64,000 bases of DNA, taken from positions 1 to 64,000 of the forward strand of contig JAFQZQ010000041.1 of the NCBI GenBank assembly GCA_017405845.1. The letters run 5' to 3'. This document shows positions 36,295 through 44,846 of the stretch, one piece after another. The position numbers were made by a program, and so were the translations under genes. The notes under the pieces were generated by a model, which saw only the letters and a list, made by a program, of their open reading frames with translations, searched no databases and was not told the origin of the DNA. The DNA is from Mogibacterium sp. (GTDB lineage Bacteria; Bacillota; Clostridia; Peptostreptococcales; Anaerovoracaceae). Positions within the stretch are counted from its first letter, which is position 1. The number at the start of each line of letters is the position of its first letter.

Positions 36295-37941
36295 TTATTC
36301 TGCTACGTCAGCGTATGCCCAGTCGATATTGATGCTGAATGAGTAGAATGTTACATCCTTCATCTTAGGGCTCAGCAGGTAGGACTGATTCCTTGCCTGG
36401 AGAGGTACCCATGCACCATCCTCGATCAGGATCTGCTCAGCTTCGTTCAGAAGATCCATTCTTGCGTTAGGATCATCAACTTCCTTCATAGCTGCATCGA
36501 GCTTAGCGTCGAAGTCCTTGTTGCCATAAGGTGTGTACCAGTTGATGTCTGATCTGAAGAGGTTGAGGTATGTTGTAGGGTCGTCGAAGTCAGGGCCCCA
36601 TCCTGCGTATCCGATCTCATAGTCGAACTTAGGATATACTTCGCCGTAGATATCAGCGTAAGTTACCTGACGGATGTTAACCTTGATGCCGAGAGCGTTC
36701 TGCCACTGCTCCTGCAGTACCTCAGCGATCTTCTTGTTGGACTCAGCGTCTGTTGTTACGAACTCGATCTCGATCTGGGAAGGATCAGAGATGTTGAGTG
36801 CCTTCATCGCTGCATCGAGATGCTCCTTAGCCTTATCTAAATCGCCTTCCATAGGGTATGCATATGAATCAACATCATATGTCTCGCCGTATGTCTTGCC
36901 GTCCTTGCCGGAGAGGCCAGGGAAGCAGAGAGCGTTGTAAGGATTGTAGAGTCCGCTGTTAGCAAGCTGGTTGTACTCAACTCTGTTGAGTGCATAGTTC
37001 AGAGCGAGTCTGAAGTCCTTGTTAGCCCATACAGGGTTGTCACTGTTAGGGTTGATGTAGCAGTAGTCTACGTTACCATTGAGGTATACGCCGTAATCAT
37101 CGTTGTCCTTGTAGTTCTCAACAACAGCGTTGTCAAGTCTTACAAAGTCGAGTTCGCCGTTCTCATACATAGCGAGCTGTGTATCAGGCTTCTCAATGTA
37201 GTTGAGCTCAACTCTGTCGAGCTTGATGTTGTCTGCATCCCAGAACTCAGGGTTCTTCTCGAATACATACAGGTTGTTCTCTGTTGATGTGAGAACGAAT
37301 GGTCCGGAGTATACGTTCTTGTCAGCTGTAGCAGCAAACTCGTCTCCATACTGCTCAACGATGTCCTTACGGAGCGGAGCAAGGTTCGACTGCATGCCGA
37401 GAGCCGAAAGAAGTACTGTCATAGGCTGTGAAAGCTTGACTTCCAGAGTCTTGTCATCGATAGCCTTGATACCGAGTTCACTTGGATCCTTCTCACCTGC
37501 TTCAACAGCAGCTGCGTTCTCTACGCAGATTGTGTCGAGGAACCATGAATAAGGTGAACCGACGTTAGGGTCTACCAGTCTCTGCCAGCTGTAAACGAAG
37601 TCGTTTGCAGTGATAGGCTGTCCGTCACTCCATTTTGCATCACGGAGATGGAATGTATAGACTGTACCATCCTCAGAGATGTCCCAGGATTCAGCGATAC
37701 CAGGAGTAACTTCACCGCCTGTGTTACGTGTGAGTCCCTCTGTGATAGCATGCTGGATCTCGTTATCTCCGATGCTGTTGCCCTTTGTAGGATCGAAAGT
37801 AGTAGGCTCAGTATTTACAGCATACTTGAAAACCTTCTCTCCTCCAGCCGAGCCACTGTCGCTACCCGGTGTGCTGCAGCTTGCAAGAGTTGCAAGAATC
37901 ATGATTGCAACCATAGCAAGAGCAAATAGTTTCTTCTTCAT
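36295..37941 (-). CDS. oppA: Peptide-binding lipoprotein, OppA type (SBP family 5)
   Basis: A 548-residue extracellular binding protein. Signal peptide MKKKLFALAMVAIMILATLASC with lipobox LASC gives a lipid-anchored Cys at residue 22, followed by a Ser/Gly linker. The body has the SBP_bac_5 features FDPTKGNSIGDNEIQHAITEGLTR, AESWDISEDGTVYTFHLRD and KWSDGQPITANDFVYSWQRL. Specificity cannot be read; in this neighbourhood Pro/Hyp-containing peptides are plausible. It has AGGAGG and its own promoter (38026-38054), preceded by a TetR-like palindrome. Confidence 0.94.
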   Translation of the reverse strand: MKKKLFALAMVAIMILATLASCSTPGSDSGSAGGEKVFKYAVNTEPTTFDPTKGNSIGDNEIQHAITEGLTRNTGGEVTPGIAESWDISEDGTVYTFHLRDAKWSDGQPITANDFVYSWQRLVDPNVGSPYSWFLDTICVENAAAVEAGEKDPSELGIKAIDDKTLEVKLSQPMTVLLSALGMQSNLAPLRKDIVEQYGDEFAATADKNVYSGPFVLTSTENNLYVFEKNPEFWDADNIKLDRVELNYIEKPDTQLAMYENGELDFVRLDNAVVENYKDNDDYGVYLNGNVDYCYINPNSDNPVWANKDFRLALNYALNRVEYNQLANSGLYNPYNALCFPGLSGKDGKTYGETYDVDSYAYPMEGDLDKAKEHLDAAMKALNISDPSQIEIEFVTTDAESNKKIAEVLQEQWQNALGIKVNIRQVTYADIYGEVYPKFDYEIGYAGWGPDFDDPTTYLNLFRSDINWYTPYGNKDFDAKLDAAMKEVDDPNARMDLLNEAEQILIEDGAWVPLQARNQSYLLSPKMKDVTFYSFSINIDWAYADVAE

Positions 37942-38025
37942 AAAAGCCTCCTTAGTTAAATCACATTTGTTTAATGTCCACTTTTATCAGCTTCTTTAGC
38001 ATTTAGTATATTAATGCACAAAACC

Positions 38026-38054
38026 ATTTTAACTGTTTTTACAAGCTTCTTCAA
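38026..38054 (-). promoter_or_regulatory. Promoter for oppA and the opp operon
   Basis: On the minus strand TTGAAG (38049-38054), 17-base spacer, TAAAAT (38026-38031). Predicted start near 38019, leader about 78 bases. A palindrome resembling the hypE operator lies 29 bases upstream of the -35 element. Confidence 0.65.
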
Positions 38055-38083
38055 TTTTTTTATGCCAAAAACTGCATATTTTT

Positions 38084-38097
38084 TAGAACGCAGTCTA
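38084..38097. promoter_or_regulatory. Candidate second TetR operator upstream of oppA
   Basis: TAGAACGCAGTCTA is a 14-bp near-palindrome flanked by TTT and AAA. Over 20 bases (38081-38100) it matches the hypE operator region (52386-52405) at 17 positions when both are read on the plus strand. It lies 24 bases past the P5C dehydrogenase stop and upstream of the opp -35, so it could also be a weak hairpin, but the match argues for a shared regulator. Confidence 0.45.
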
Positions 38098-38121
38098 AAA
38101 CACAGTTACCCTTTGTAGAAA

Positions 38122-39672
38122 CTACTTTGTAAGATCTTCAGAAATCGACTTCAGATACATGAAGTTAGTCAGATAGTTCGGTGTACCTGTCTTGTGATCT
38201 GTACCCGAGAGATTGAATCCTCCGAACGGATGCTGCAGAACAACAGCTGCGGTGCACTTGCGGTTGAAGTACAGGTTTCCTACGTTGAATTCATTCTTTG
38301 CCTTGATCACGTTCTCTCTTGTTTCGCTGTATACGGAGCCGGTGAGACCGTACTCTGTCTGGTTTGCGATATCGAGAGCTTCATCGAACGAGTCTACTGC
38401 GATTACTGCTACTACAGGTCCGAAGATCTCCTCATTAGCTACGCGGTCCGTGCGGCTGATTCCATCGATGATTGTAGGATCAATGAAATATCCCTTCTCG
38501 TCACTGTATGTGCCGCCGTATACGATGTTTCCTTCGCCTCTTCCGATCTCAATGTATTTTGCGATCTTGTCGAATGCTTCCTTGCTGGATACAGGGCCGA
38601 TGGTCTTGTCATCTCTGCCTGCACCCTGATTAGCCTTGAGAGCCTTGGCTTCTTCGATGAGAGCCTCAACGAATTCATCGTGAACGTCTCTCATAACGAT
38701 AGCTCTGGAGCATGCCGAGCACTTCTGTCCCTGGAATGTGAATGCCGAGCTTGCAACTCCCTGAGCAGCTTTCTTTACATTAGCTGAAGAGTCGATGATG
38801 ATGGCGTTCTTTCCGCCCATCTCTGCAACTACTCTCTTGAGCCATTTCTGACCAGGATTTACCTTTGCTGCTCTCTCATAGATGCGGCATCCGACTTCCT
38901 TGGAACCGGTGAAGTTGATGAATCTTACGAGAGGATGGTCTACGATAAGATCGCCGATATCCGAACCTGCGCCAGGCAGGAAGTTGATGACGCCTGCAGG
39001 AATTCCGCACTTCTCCATAACTTCAAAGAATTTGAATGCCGAGATCGGAGTGTTGGATGCCGGCTTGTTTACGCTGGTGTTTCCTGTGATTGCAGCAGCG
39101 ATCAGCATGTTTGCGAAAAGACCGACAGGAAAGTTCCATGGCGATACTGTTGTGCCAACTCCCATTGGGATGTATACGCACTTGTTGTATTCCTTTGTCT
39201 GGATGCAAGGGATACCCTTATCGAGTTCCTGCATGTGTACGCAGTAAGAGTTGATGAAGTCGAGAAGCTCGCAGAGCTCGCCGTCTGCTTCGCCCCAGTT
39301 TTTGCCGCTCTCCTCAACGTTCCATGCATCGAGATAGAATCTGTTCTCGTCAAGCAGCTGAGCCAGTTTGCGCATGCAGCGTATTCTCTCGTCAAGAGAA
39401 GTATTCTTCCATGTCCGGAAAGCCTCGTGCGCTGTCTTTATAGCCAGGTCGCACTGCTCTGCACTTGCCGAGCTGGAATATCCGAGTACTTCCTTAGTGG
39501 ATGGATTGAGAGATTCGAACTTCTTCTCTGTGAAGATCCTCTCACCGCCGATGATAAGCGGGCATGTGAGACCTTTCTCTTCATCTACCTGCTTAAAAGC
39601 CGCAAGCATCTTTTCCCTATTCTCAGGAATGCTGAAATCGACCTCAACTGCGTTGGCAAATCCTTTGTACAT
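38122..39672 (-). CDS. Delta-1-pyrroline-5-carboxylate dehydrogenase (RocA type)
   Basis: A 516-residue aldehyde dehydrogenase of the P5CDH/RocA type, oxidising P5C (as glutamate-gamma-semialdehyde) to glutamate with NAD(P)+. Motifs: SPWNFPVG, NFTGSKEVG (cofactor loop), VAEMGGKNAIIID with the general-base Glu, FTFQGQKCSACSR with the nucleophilic Cys near residue 320, and EEIFGPVVAV. The C-terminal substrate region HPFGGFNLSGTDHKTG fits P5CDH rather than general ALDHs. AGGAGG lies 8 bases before the ATG. No fused proline dehydrogenase is present; the HypD product of this locus is exactly its substrate, which makes it the link from hydroxyproline to glutamate. Confidence 0.9.
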   Translation of the reverse strand: MYKGFANAVEVDFSIPENREKMLAAFKQVDEEKGLTCPLIIGGERIFTEKKFESLNPSTKEVLGYSSSASAEQCDLAIKTAHEAFRTWKNTSLDERIRCMRKLAQLLDENRFYLDAWNVEESGKNWGEADGELCELLDFINSYCVHMQELDKGIPCIQTKEYNKCVYIPMGVGTTVSPWNFPVGLFANMLIAAAITGNTSVNKPASNTPISAFKFFEVMEKCGIPAGVINFLPGAGSDIGDLIVDHPLVRFINFTGSKEVGCRIYERAAKVNPGQKWLKRVVAEMGGKNAIIIDSSANVKKAAQGVASSAFTFQGQKCSACSRAIVMRDVHDEFVEALIEEAKALKANQGAGRDDKTIGPVSSKEAFDKIAKYIEIGRGEGNIVYGGTYSDEKGYFIDPTIIDGISRTDRVANEEIFGPVVAVIAVDSFDEALDIANQTEYGLTGSVYSETRENVIKAKNEFNVGNLYFNRKCTAAVVLQHPFGGFNLSGTDHKTGTPNYLTNFMYLKSISEDLTK

Positions 39673-39747
39673 TAGTGTCCCTCCTTTTTACTAATAAAAA
39701 ACCTGTTGTGGTAAGAATAGCACCTGTTTATGCTCTCTGAAAAGTGA

Positions 39748-41391
39748 TTATTTATTGAAATATACGCGATAACACTCTTTATCTATAAGAAATAGCGGCT
39801 TAAGGCATTCCCCTTTGTCAGATACGTCTGCTAGAAGGTATGGTCCGCGGGCTATACAGTAATATCGGCTGTCAGATGCAGGTATCTCCCGGATATCTAC
39901 CGGCAGCCGGAGAGTCACAATCTCATCCTTTTTAAGCCTGCCGAAGCTTAAATATCCCTGCTCAGCCTCAGGGAAGCTATCCCTCGCCCACACCGGTATC
40001 CTCACAGCAAGCTCCCTCTTCATGTCAGCACACGCGCTGATCTCGAAAGTACCGTCTTCCGAGAAACTGACACTCAGCTTTTCTTCATCATCGAGCGTCG
40101 ATGAGACAGGCAGATCTACCCTTACGACATCGTCCTCGTACGAGTATATATCAGCCATGAATCTGAAGCGGCTCTCCATTCCCGTACCATGGCAGCAGCT
40201 GTTTTCTTCAGTTTCGTAGTGCTTGCAACTCCCCGGGGCAAGAGGCAGAAAGTATGTAGTGCCTCCGTCCGCGCAGTGGCTCCAGGACATTAGGATATGA
40301 TTGAAAAGAGTGAGCTCGTAATAATCCATAAGCCCGCTCCGCGCTGACTGCTCATACTCAAAGAGCCTTGAGGTGAGTCTGAGCATGTTGACGCTAGCAC
40401 AGCTCTCGGCAGTCTTTTCTGTCAGATAGCCGCATTCGCTGTCCGGAGCACGGAAGCGTTCCTCATCACCCGTTCCACCTATTGAATAACAGTGGTGCCC
40501 GGTGACTATGCTGTGAAAATTGCGGGCTATATCGAGATACTTCGCGTTTCCTGTTGCAGCATAGAGCTCTACCGCACCTATTATCTGCGGGATATGCTGG
40601 TTGGCGTGCATATTATCGAGCTCATCCCTGCCGGCAAGCATCGGATCAAACAGTCTTGCGTTCTCAAACATCATTGCGGCTTCAAGGTGCTTTTCACTGC
40701 CGCTGATCCTGTGAAGCCTCACAATAGTGCCTATCATTCCTCCGTATTCTCCGGCAATATACGTGTCCCACATCTGCGCTCTAAGCTCTTCACTCAGGCG
40801 TGAAAGGCGCTCATATACCCAGTCTCCTAATGGCAGCAGAATGTCCAAAGCCTCGGTTATATCCGCAAGCTCATATGCATCCAGAAGCCCTGACATTATC
40901 TTGTCGAGAGTGTAGTATGGCGCCCATATTTCCGGGTATTTGGTAAGCTTCTCCAGCAAGTCGAACTGCTCTTCATCATATGCGCTCAAGAAGCCCGGAT
41001 GTACCCGTCCGCCTGCAGCAAAGGCCGTCTGGCATTCAGCAAGTCCGTCAACCAAAGCAGAAGCTTTTGCCCTGAGCCTTTCATCGCCTGTGACTGCATA
41101 CGCCAGAGACAGCCCGGACAGGTAATGCCCGGTCGTATGCCCTTTCAGCTTGCACTCCGGTGCATCCCAGCCGGTCATAGGCTGTGCACCACCTGTCGGC
41201 ACGCCGGCAGCAACGCGGAAATTGTACAGCATGCTGTCTGTATCCTGAACAAGCAGATACCTGAGCATGTTCTGCTGCCCTTCATAGAAAGCTGTGCCCG
41301 GCATTAATCTGACACTGCAAAGCGGAGGATGACTCCTCCGCTGCTTTACAGCATCCACTGATATTGATTTGTTTACACCGGATACTGTCAT
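39748..41391 (-). CDS. GH127-like beta-L-arabinofuranosidase (DUF1680)
   Basis: A 547-residue (alpha/alpha)6-barrel protein of the DUF1680/GH127 type. Family blocks include WDAPECKLKGHTTGHYLSG (residues 75-93), FYEGQQNMLRYLLVQD and GGTGDEERF. The zinc and catalytic set of B. longum HypBA1 (Glu, Cys, Cys-Cys) seems intact: Glu310/311, C331 in AESCASV, C399-C400 in NSCCHGTGM, with one of the paired cysteines acting as nucleophile. No signal peptide, so it would act in the cytoplasm. HypBA1 removes beta-L-arabinofuranose from hydroxyproline-linked arabinosides of plant extensins. The gene begins 6 bases after the proline iminopeptidase gene, hinting at a joint role on Hyp glycopeptides. Other GH127-clan specificities cannot be excluded. 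Confidence 0.82.
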   Translation of the reverse strand: MTVSGVNKSISVDAVKQRRSHPPLCSVRLMPGTAFYEGQQNMLRYLLVQDTDSMLYNFRVAAGVPTGGAQPMTGWDAPECKLKGHTTGHYLSGLSLAYAVTGDERLRAKASALVDGLAECQTAFAAGGRVHPGFLSAYDEEQFDLLEKLTKYPEIWAPYYTLDKIMSGLLDAYELADITEALDILLPLGDWVYERLSRLSEELRAQMWDTYIAGEYGGMIGTIVRLHRISGSEKHLEAAMMFENARLFDPMLAGRDELDNMHANQHIPQIIGAVELYAATGNAKYLDIARNFHSIVTGHHCYSIGGTGDEERFRAPDSECGYLTEKTAESCASVNMLRLTSRLFEYEQSARSGLMDYYELTLFNHILMSWSHCADGGTTYFLPLAPGSCKHYETEENSCCHGTGMESRFRFMADIYSYEDDVVRVDLPVSSTLDDEEKLSVSFSEDGTFEISACADMKRELAVRIPVWARDSFPEAEQGYLSFGRLKKDEIVTLRLPVDIREIPASDSRYYCIARGPYLLADVSDKGECLKPLFLIDKECYRVYFNK

Positions 41392-41397
41392 AATATT

Positions 41398-42288
41398 TTA
41401 CCTGTCGTGTGCATTCATCCATTTGATGAGCTCTTTGCAATAGTCATCATGTCTGTCTACAAAGCACGTATGCCTTGCTCTCTCCCAGAGTATCCACCAT
41501 GAACCCGGTATGCCGTCGTTCATGGTCTTTGCAACCAGAGGCGAGCAAAGATCGGATATACCGCTCATAATGAGTGTCGGTATCTCAATCTCGCCGAGGC
41601 GGTCAATGTACTCAAAGTCCTTCAGTGTACCTGTCGGGGCAAATTCATTAGGTCCCCAGCCGCACACATAAGCCTCACTGCCTGCCCTTTTAGGCCTCGA
41701 ACAGCACTCCGGCACATCATCACCAAGCCAGTAATTGCAGTATCTGTCCATGTATTCTTCGACAGCTGCGTCATACGCCTCTCCCGTGAAATCACCCGTC
41801 TCGAGAGCCTTGTTGATCGCATCCTGCATGTCAGGAGGCATCATTTTAATCCTCCTGAGACCTTCTCTTTCCCAAAGGCTGCTCGAAGGGTGACCGCTGC
41901 TTATGATAAACGACCTGATGCCTTGCGGCTTACGGTCTACTGCATATGCAATCTGCTGCATTCCGCCCCACGACTGACCAATGATGTGGCACTCGTCAAG
42001 GCTGAGATGCTCTCTTATCGCCTCGAGCTCGTCGAGCCAGACCTCCTTGTTCCACAGCTCAGGATGACCATCAAGGTAGGAGTTGCCGCAGCCTATCTGA
42101 TCGTACATTACTATCATGCGGTCATCATCGTCAGCCAGATTATCCAGTACCTCAAAGTAATTGTGAGTGGATCCCGGTCCTCCGTGCAGGCAAAGCAGCG
42201 GGGCTTTGTTGCCCTTCTTCTCTCCTGTTATTCTATAGTAGGTCTTATAACCCATGAACGGCATATAACCTTCTCTGATTTCAGCCAT
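41398..42288 (-). CDS. Proline iminopeptidase (S33 alpha/beta hydrolase)
   Basis: A 296-residue S33 peptidase that removes N-terminal proline from short peptides. LHGGPGSTHNYF forms the oxyanion region (residues 34-45), GQSWGG holds the nucleophile S106, SGISDLCSP the Asp and ARHTCFVD the His. MYDQIGCGNS is typical of proline iminopeptidases, as is the helical cap (residues 135-215). Cytoplasmic. Ribosome site GAGGTG precedes the ATG. It lies between the Xaa-Pro dipeptidase and the GH127 gene; together the peptidases could take apart Pro- or Hyp-containing oligopeptides. Confidence 0.9.
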   Translation of the reverse strand: MAEIREGYMPFMGYKTYYRITGEKKGNKAPLLCLHGGPGSTHNYFEVLDNLADDDDRMIVMYDQIGCGNSYLDGHPELWNKEVWLDELEAIREHLSLDECHIIGQSWGGMQQIAYAVDRKPQGIRSFIISSGHPSSSLWEREGLRRIKMMPPDMQDAINKALETGDFTGEAYDAAVEEYMDRYCNYWLGDDVPECCSRPKRAGSEAYVCGWGPNEFAPTGTLKDFEYIDRLGEIEIPTLIMSGISDLCSPLVAKTMNDGIPGSWWILWERARHTCFVDRHDDYCKELIKWMNAHDR

Positions 42289-42321
42289 TTTTCACCTCAT
42301 TGAATCAAGCACTGCCGCAGG

Positions 42322-43410
42322 TTATTCCTCCGGCACCACGATCATCTCTTCCTTAGGGTAATTGTTAAGCGTTACACAGCCATCCTCTGTTATGAGAACT
42401 ATGTCCTCGATACGGACTCCGATGCCCTCGTCATAGAGATAGATGCCCGGTTCAACCGAGAAGCACTGTCCTACTTCGATAATCTCATCGTTTGCGGACG
42501 ATACATCACCTGTTTCATGGCATTCCATTCCAATGGAGTGACCTGTTCTATGCGTGAAGTATTCGCCAAAGCCCTTCTCTGTAATATAGTCTCTTGCGGC
42601 TTTGTCCACATCGCTCATCTTTGCGCCAGGCTTCGCAGCAGCTATTCCGCGCTTGTTAGCCTCGAGTACTATGTTGTAGATTTCTTTCTGTCTGTCGCTG
42701 TACTCTCCGATAAATACTGTTCTGGTCATATCCGAGCAGTAGTTCTTCCATACACCGCCGATGTCAAGGATGACGCAGTCGCCGTGCTTGCCCTTGCTGT
42801 CATCTGTTATATGATGAGGGTCTGCAGCTCCTCTGGCGTATGCCGTTATAGGATCGAATGAACGGTCCTCAAAACCCTCTTCCTTGAGGAGTTCAATGCA
42901 TTTAGCATTAAGTTCTTTCTCGGAAAGGCCTTTAACGACCCATGGGATCAGTTTGCCCATTACACTGTCGAGCATCGCTCCGGATTCCTTCATCAGCTTC
43001 TGCTCTTCTTCGCTCTTGATCTGACGCACCTTGTCAAAGATCACCGATCCGTTGCAGTAAGCGCTTGCAGCACCGAGTTCCTGCAGTCTCAGCAGGAATT
43101 TTGAAGGCAGATTCTTGTCGATGCCCAGAGCTGCGTCTTTATCTGTGAACTGTGCCATTACAGCGACACCGTCATCAATATCATCGTAATATGTTACAGG
43201 CACTCCCAGATCTTCGTTCTGAGGGAAAAGCCTGTTCATGACAAAGTGATTATCCCCGTTGGTATTGATATAAAGAGCGTGGAATCTCTCGCCCGGGAAT
43301 ATCCACTTTTCGATAAGATAGAAAATTGAGACCGGGTCTGAGACGATCATCTGCGAGAGACCCTTCTCCTGCATTTTTGCTGTGATTCTGTTAAGTTTGC
43401 TCTTATCCAT
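42322..43410 (-). CDS. Xaa-Pro dipeptidase/aminopeptidase (M24B)
   Basis: A 362-residue two-domain M24 peptidase. N-terminal creatinase-like domain (1-125), then catalytic domain with ligands DIGGVWKNYCSDMTRT (two Asp), RTGHSIGMECHE (His), FSVEPGIYLYDEGIGVRIED (two Glu); all five standard ligands are present, in contrast to the M24 protein at 31027-32268. Start at 43410 (MDKSKLNRI) follows GGAAAGAGAG. A longer frame to 43569 would run into the upstream permease gene and is discarded. Prolidases of this type also accept Xaa-Hyp, which would release the free hydroxyproline that HypD uses. Confidence 0.9.
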   Translation of the reverse strand: MDKSKLNRITAKMQEKGLSQMIVSDPVSIFYLIEKWIFPGERFHALYINTNGDNHFVMNRLFPQNEDLGVPVTYYDDIDDGVAVMAQFTDKDAALGIDKNLPSKFLLRLQELGAASAYCNGSVIFDKVRQIKSEEEQKLMKESGAMLDSVMGKLIPWVVKGLSEKELNAKCIELLKEEGFEDRSFDPITAYARGAADPHHITDDSKGKHGDCVILDIGGVWKNYCSDMTRTVFIGEYSDRQKEIYNIVLEANKRGIAAAKPGAKMSDVDKAARDYITEKGFGEYFTHRTGHSIGMECHETGDVSSANDEIIEVGQCFSVEPGIYLYDEGIGVRIEDIVLITEDGCVTLNNYPKEEMIVVPEE

Positions 43411-43435
43411 CGTAATCTCTCTTTCCAGACAGAAA

Positions 43436-43465
43436 CCGGGACACTCTGAATATTCAGCATCCCGG
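43436..43465 (-). terminator. Hairpin between the permease and Xaa-Pro dipeptidase genes
   Basis: CCGGGA...TCCCGG arms with an inner CTGAATATTCAG palindrome. On the minus strand the hairpin ends in TTTCTGT, a weak U-tract. Partial termination at the end of the ABC-transporter genes is likely. Confidence 0.5.
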
Positions 43466-43493
43466 CTTCCTCCATTTTTGATTAGTTTTCTGA

Positions 43494-44846
43494 TTAGCCG
43501 GCGATCACTGTCTGATCTGATGCAGCTTCTTCCGGCATCTTCAGCTGAGCTCTCTTGTTTGCACGCCATACGTACAGTCCGAGTGACAGGCCGATAACGC
43601 CGTATACCATGAATGTACGGAAGTATTCACCGAGAGCCGCCTGACCAAACAGGGCTTTACCGATTTCAGGGCTCAGGATGAACATCGCATGGAAGAGAAG
43701 GCATCCGGTGATGGACTGACCGATGGTGGCCTTGTCTACCGAAGCTCCTCCTACCAGGATGGCAGCAACCGAGAAGTAACCTACGTTGTTATGCGCTGTG
43801 TATGTGTTCAGTGTTCCCATGTTCTGGAGATAGATTACCATTCCCCATGCAGCAAGAACAGTTGAAATGATAGTCGCGATTACACGTGTACGGTTAACGT
43901 TGATTCCGTTAGCCTCAGCGATAGTCTGGTTCATTCCGCATGAACGGAAATCCTGACCGAGCTTTGTATTCATGATCCATTTGATGAATACTGCCAGTAC
44001 GGCAACTACCAGCATCAGCACTACAGGTACGTCACGAACCTTGTTAAGAACGCTGCCGGTAACGAGCTGGATGATAAAGTATACCATCACAGCAGCGCAG
44101 AGTACTGTATAAACAGCAAACGCGAGAACGTTAAGCTTGGTCGAACGTCCGTCTGCCTTAGGCTTGCGCAGGAACTGGTTCCAGAGAAGGAACAGCAGTA
44201 TGACTGCGGATGCGCCTATCATGAACGGAACAAACGGTATCTGAAGAATCTTGTCGAGAGAGTAAGTTACACTTCCCATGTCGACGCTCATACGGATACC
44301 AACGCCATCATACAGGATCATCGGGTGGCTGAGCGCTACAGGAATGACAGCTCCGATAACGAACAGTACGATGAACTGATAAACACCGTTACCGAAGTAG
44401 CCTACAATCAGTGAGGCTATCATTTCCTGTCCTTTGGTCTTGTTATAAAGCGTTCCTGTGAGCCATCCGATCAGAACTGCGATAGGCAGCGAGATTAGGA
44501 TCATCAGCATGAAACCGGTGAGGCCGCCGAATGACTGTTCATTGGCAGCTATACCCCAGTAACGTACTGCTATGACTGCGAGCTGACCCGCGATAGCTCC
44601 TACAACGATACCGAAGTTGAGTCCCAGACCGGCAACTACCGGGATGATCAGCGACAGGATCAGGAAGATATTACGGTAGAATCTGTTGCACAGCTCCGTA
44701 AAGAATCCGTCCATTGTGAGATTCTGTGCTGTCAGAAGGCCCAGGATGATGAAGGCCCAGAACAGAATGGTTACGATATGGTCGAGTATCCATGTTTTAA
44801 GGTCGAATGAAGGCTGACCTGTGACCTTTGCTATCCAATTATTCAT
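43494..44846 (-). CDS. ABC importer permease (branched/BMP-like type), second subunit
   Basis: A 450-residue permease with about ten hydrophobic helices, of the RbsC/YufPQ class (BPD_transp_2). Characteristic blocks are GLNFGIVVGAIAGQLA, GLTGFMLMILISLPIAVLIG, KLGQDFRSCGMNQTIAEANGINVNRTR and VAAILVGGASVDKATIGQ. Longer than most members at its N-terminal and C-terminal ends. The start overlaps the preceding permease stop by one base (TAATG). The partner permease and the double ATPase lie directly upstream, so the three form one transporter. Confidence 0.9.
   Translation of the reverse strand: MNNWIAKVTGQPSFDLKTWILDHIVTILFWAFIILGLLTAQNLTMDGFFTELCNRFYRNIFLILSLIIPVVAGLGLNFGIVVGAIAGQLAVIAVRYWGIAANEQSFGGLTGFMLMILISLPIAVLIGWLTGTLYNKTKGQEMIASLIVGYFGNGVYQFIVLFVIGAVIPVALSHPMILYDGVGIRMSVDMGSVTYSLDKILQIPFVPFMIGASAVILLFLLWNQFLRKPKADGRSTKLNVLAFAVYTVLCAAVMVYFIIQLVTGSVLNKVRDVPVVLMLVVAVLAVFIKWIMNTKLGQDFRSCGMNQTIAEANGINVNRTRVIATIISTVLAAWGMVIYLQNMGTLNTYTAHNNVGYFSVAAILVGGASVDKATIGQSITGCLLFHAMFILSPEIGKALFGQAALGEYFRTFMVYGVIGLSLGLYVWRANKRAQLKMPEEAASDQTVIAG

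Noticed and set aside
42322-43569. The longer 415-residue form of the Xaa-Pro dipeptidase
   Set aside because: The extra 53 residues would overlap the permease 3' end and contain no family sequence; a good ribosome site sits before the ATG at 43410.
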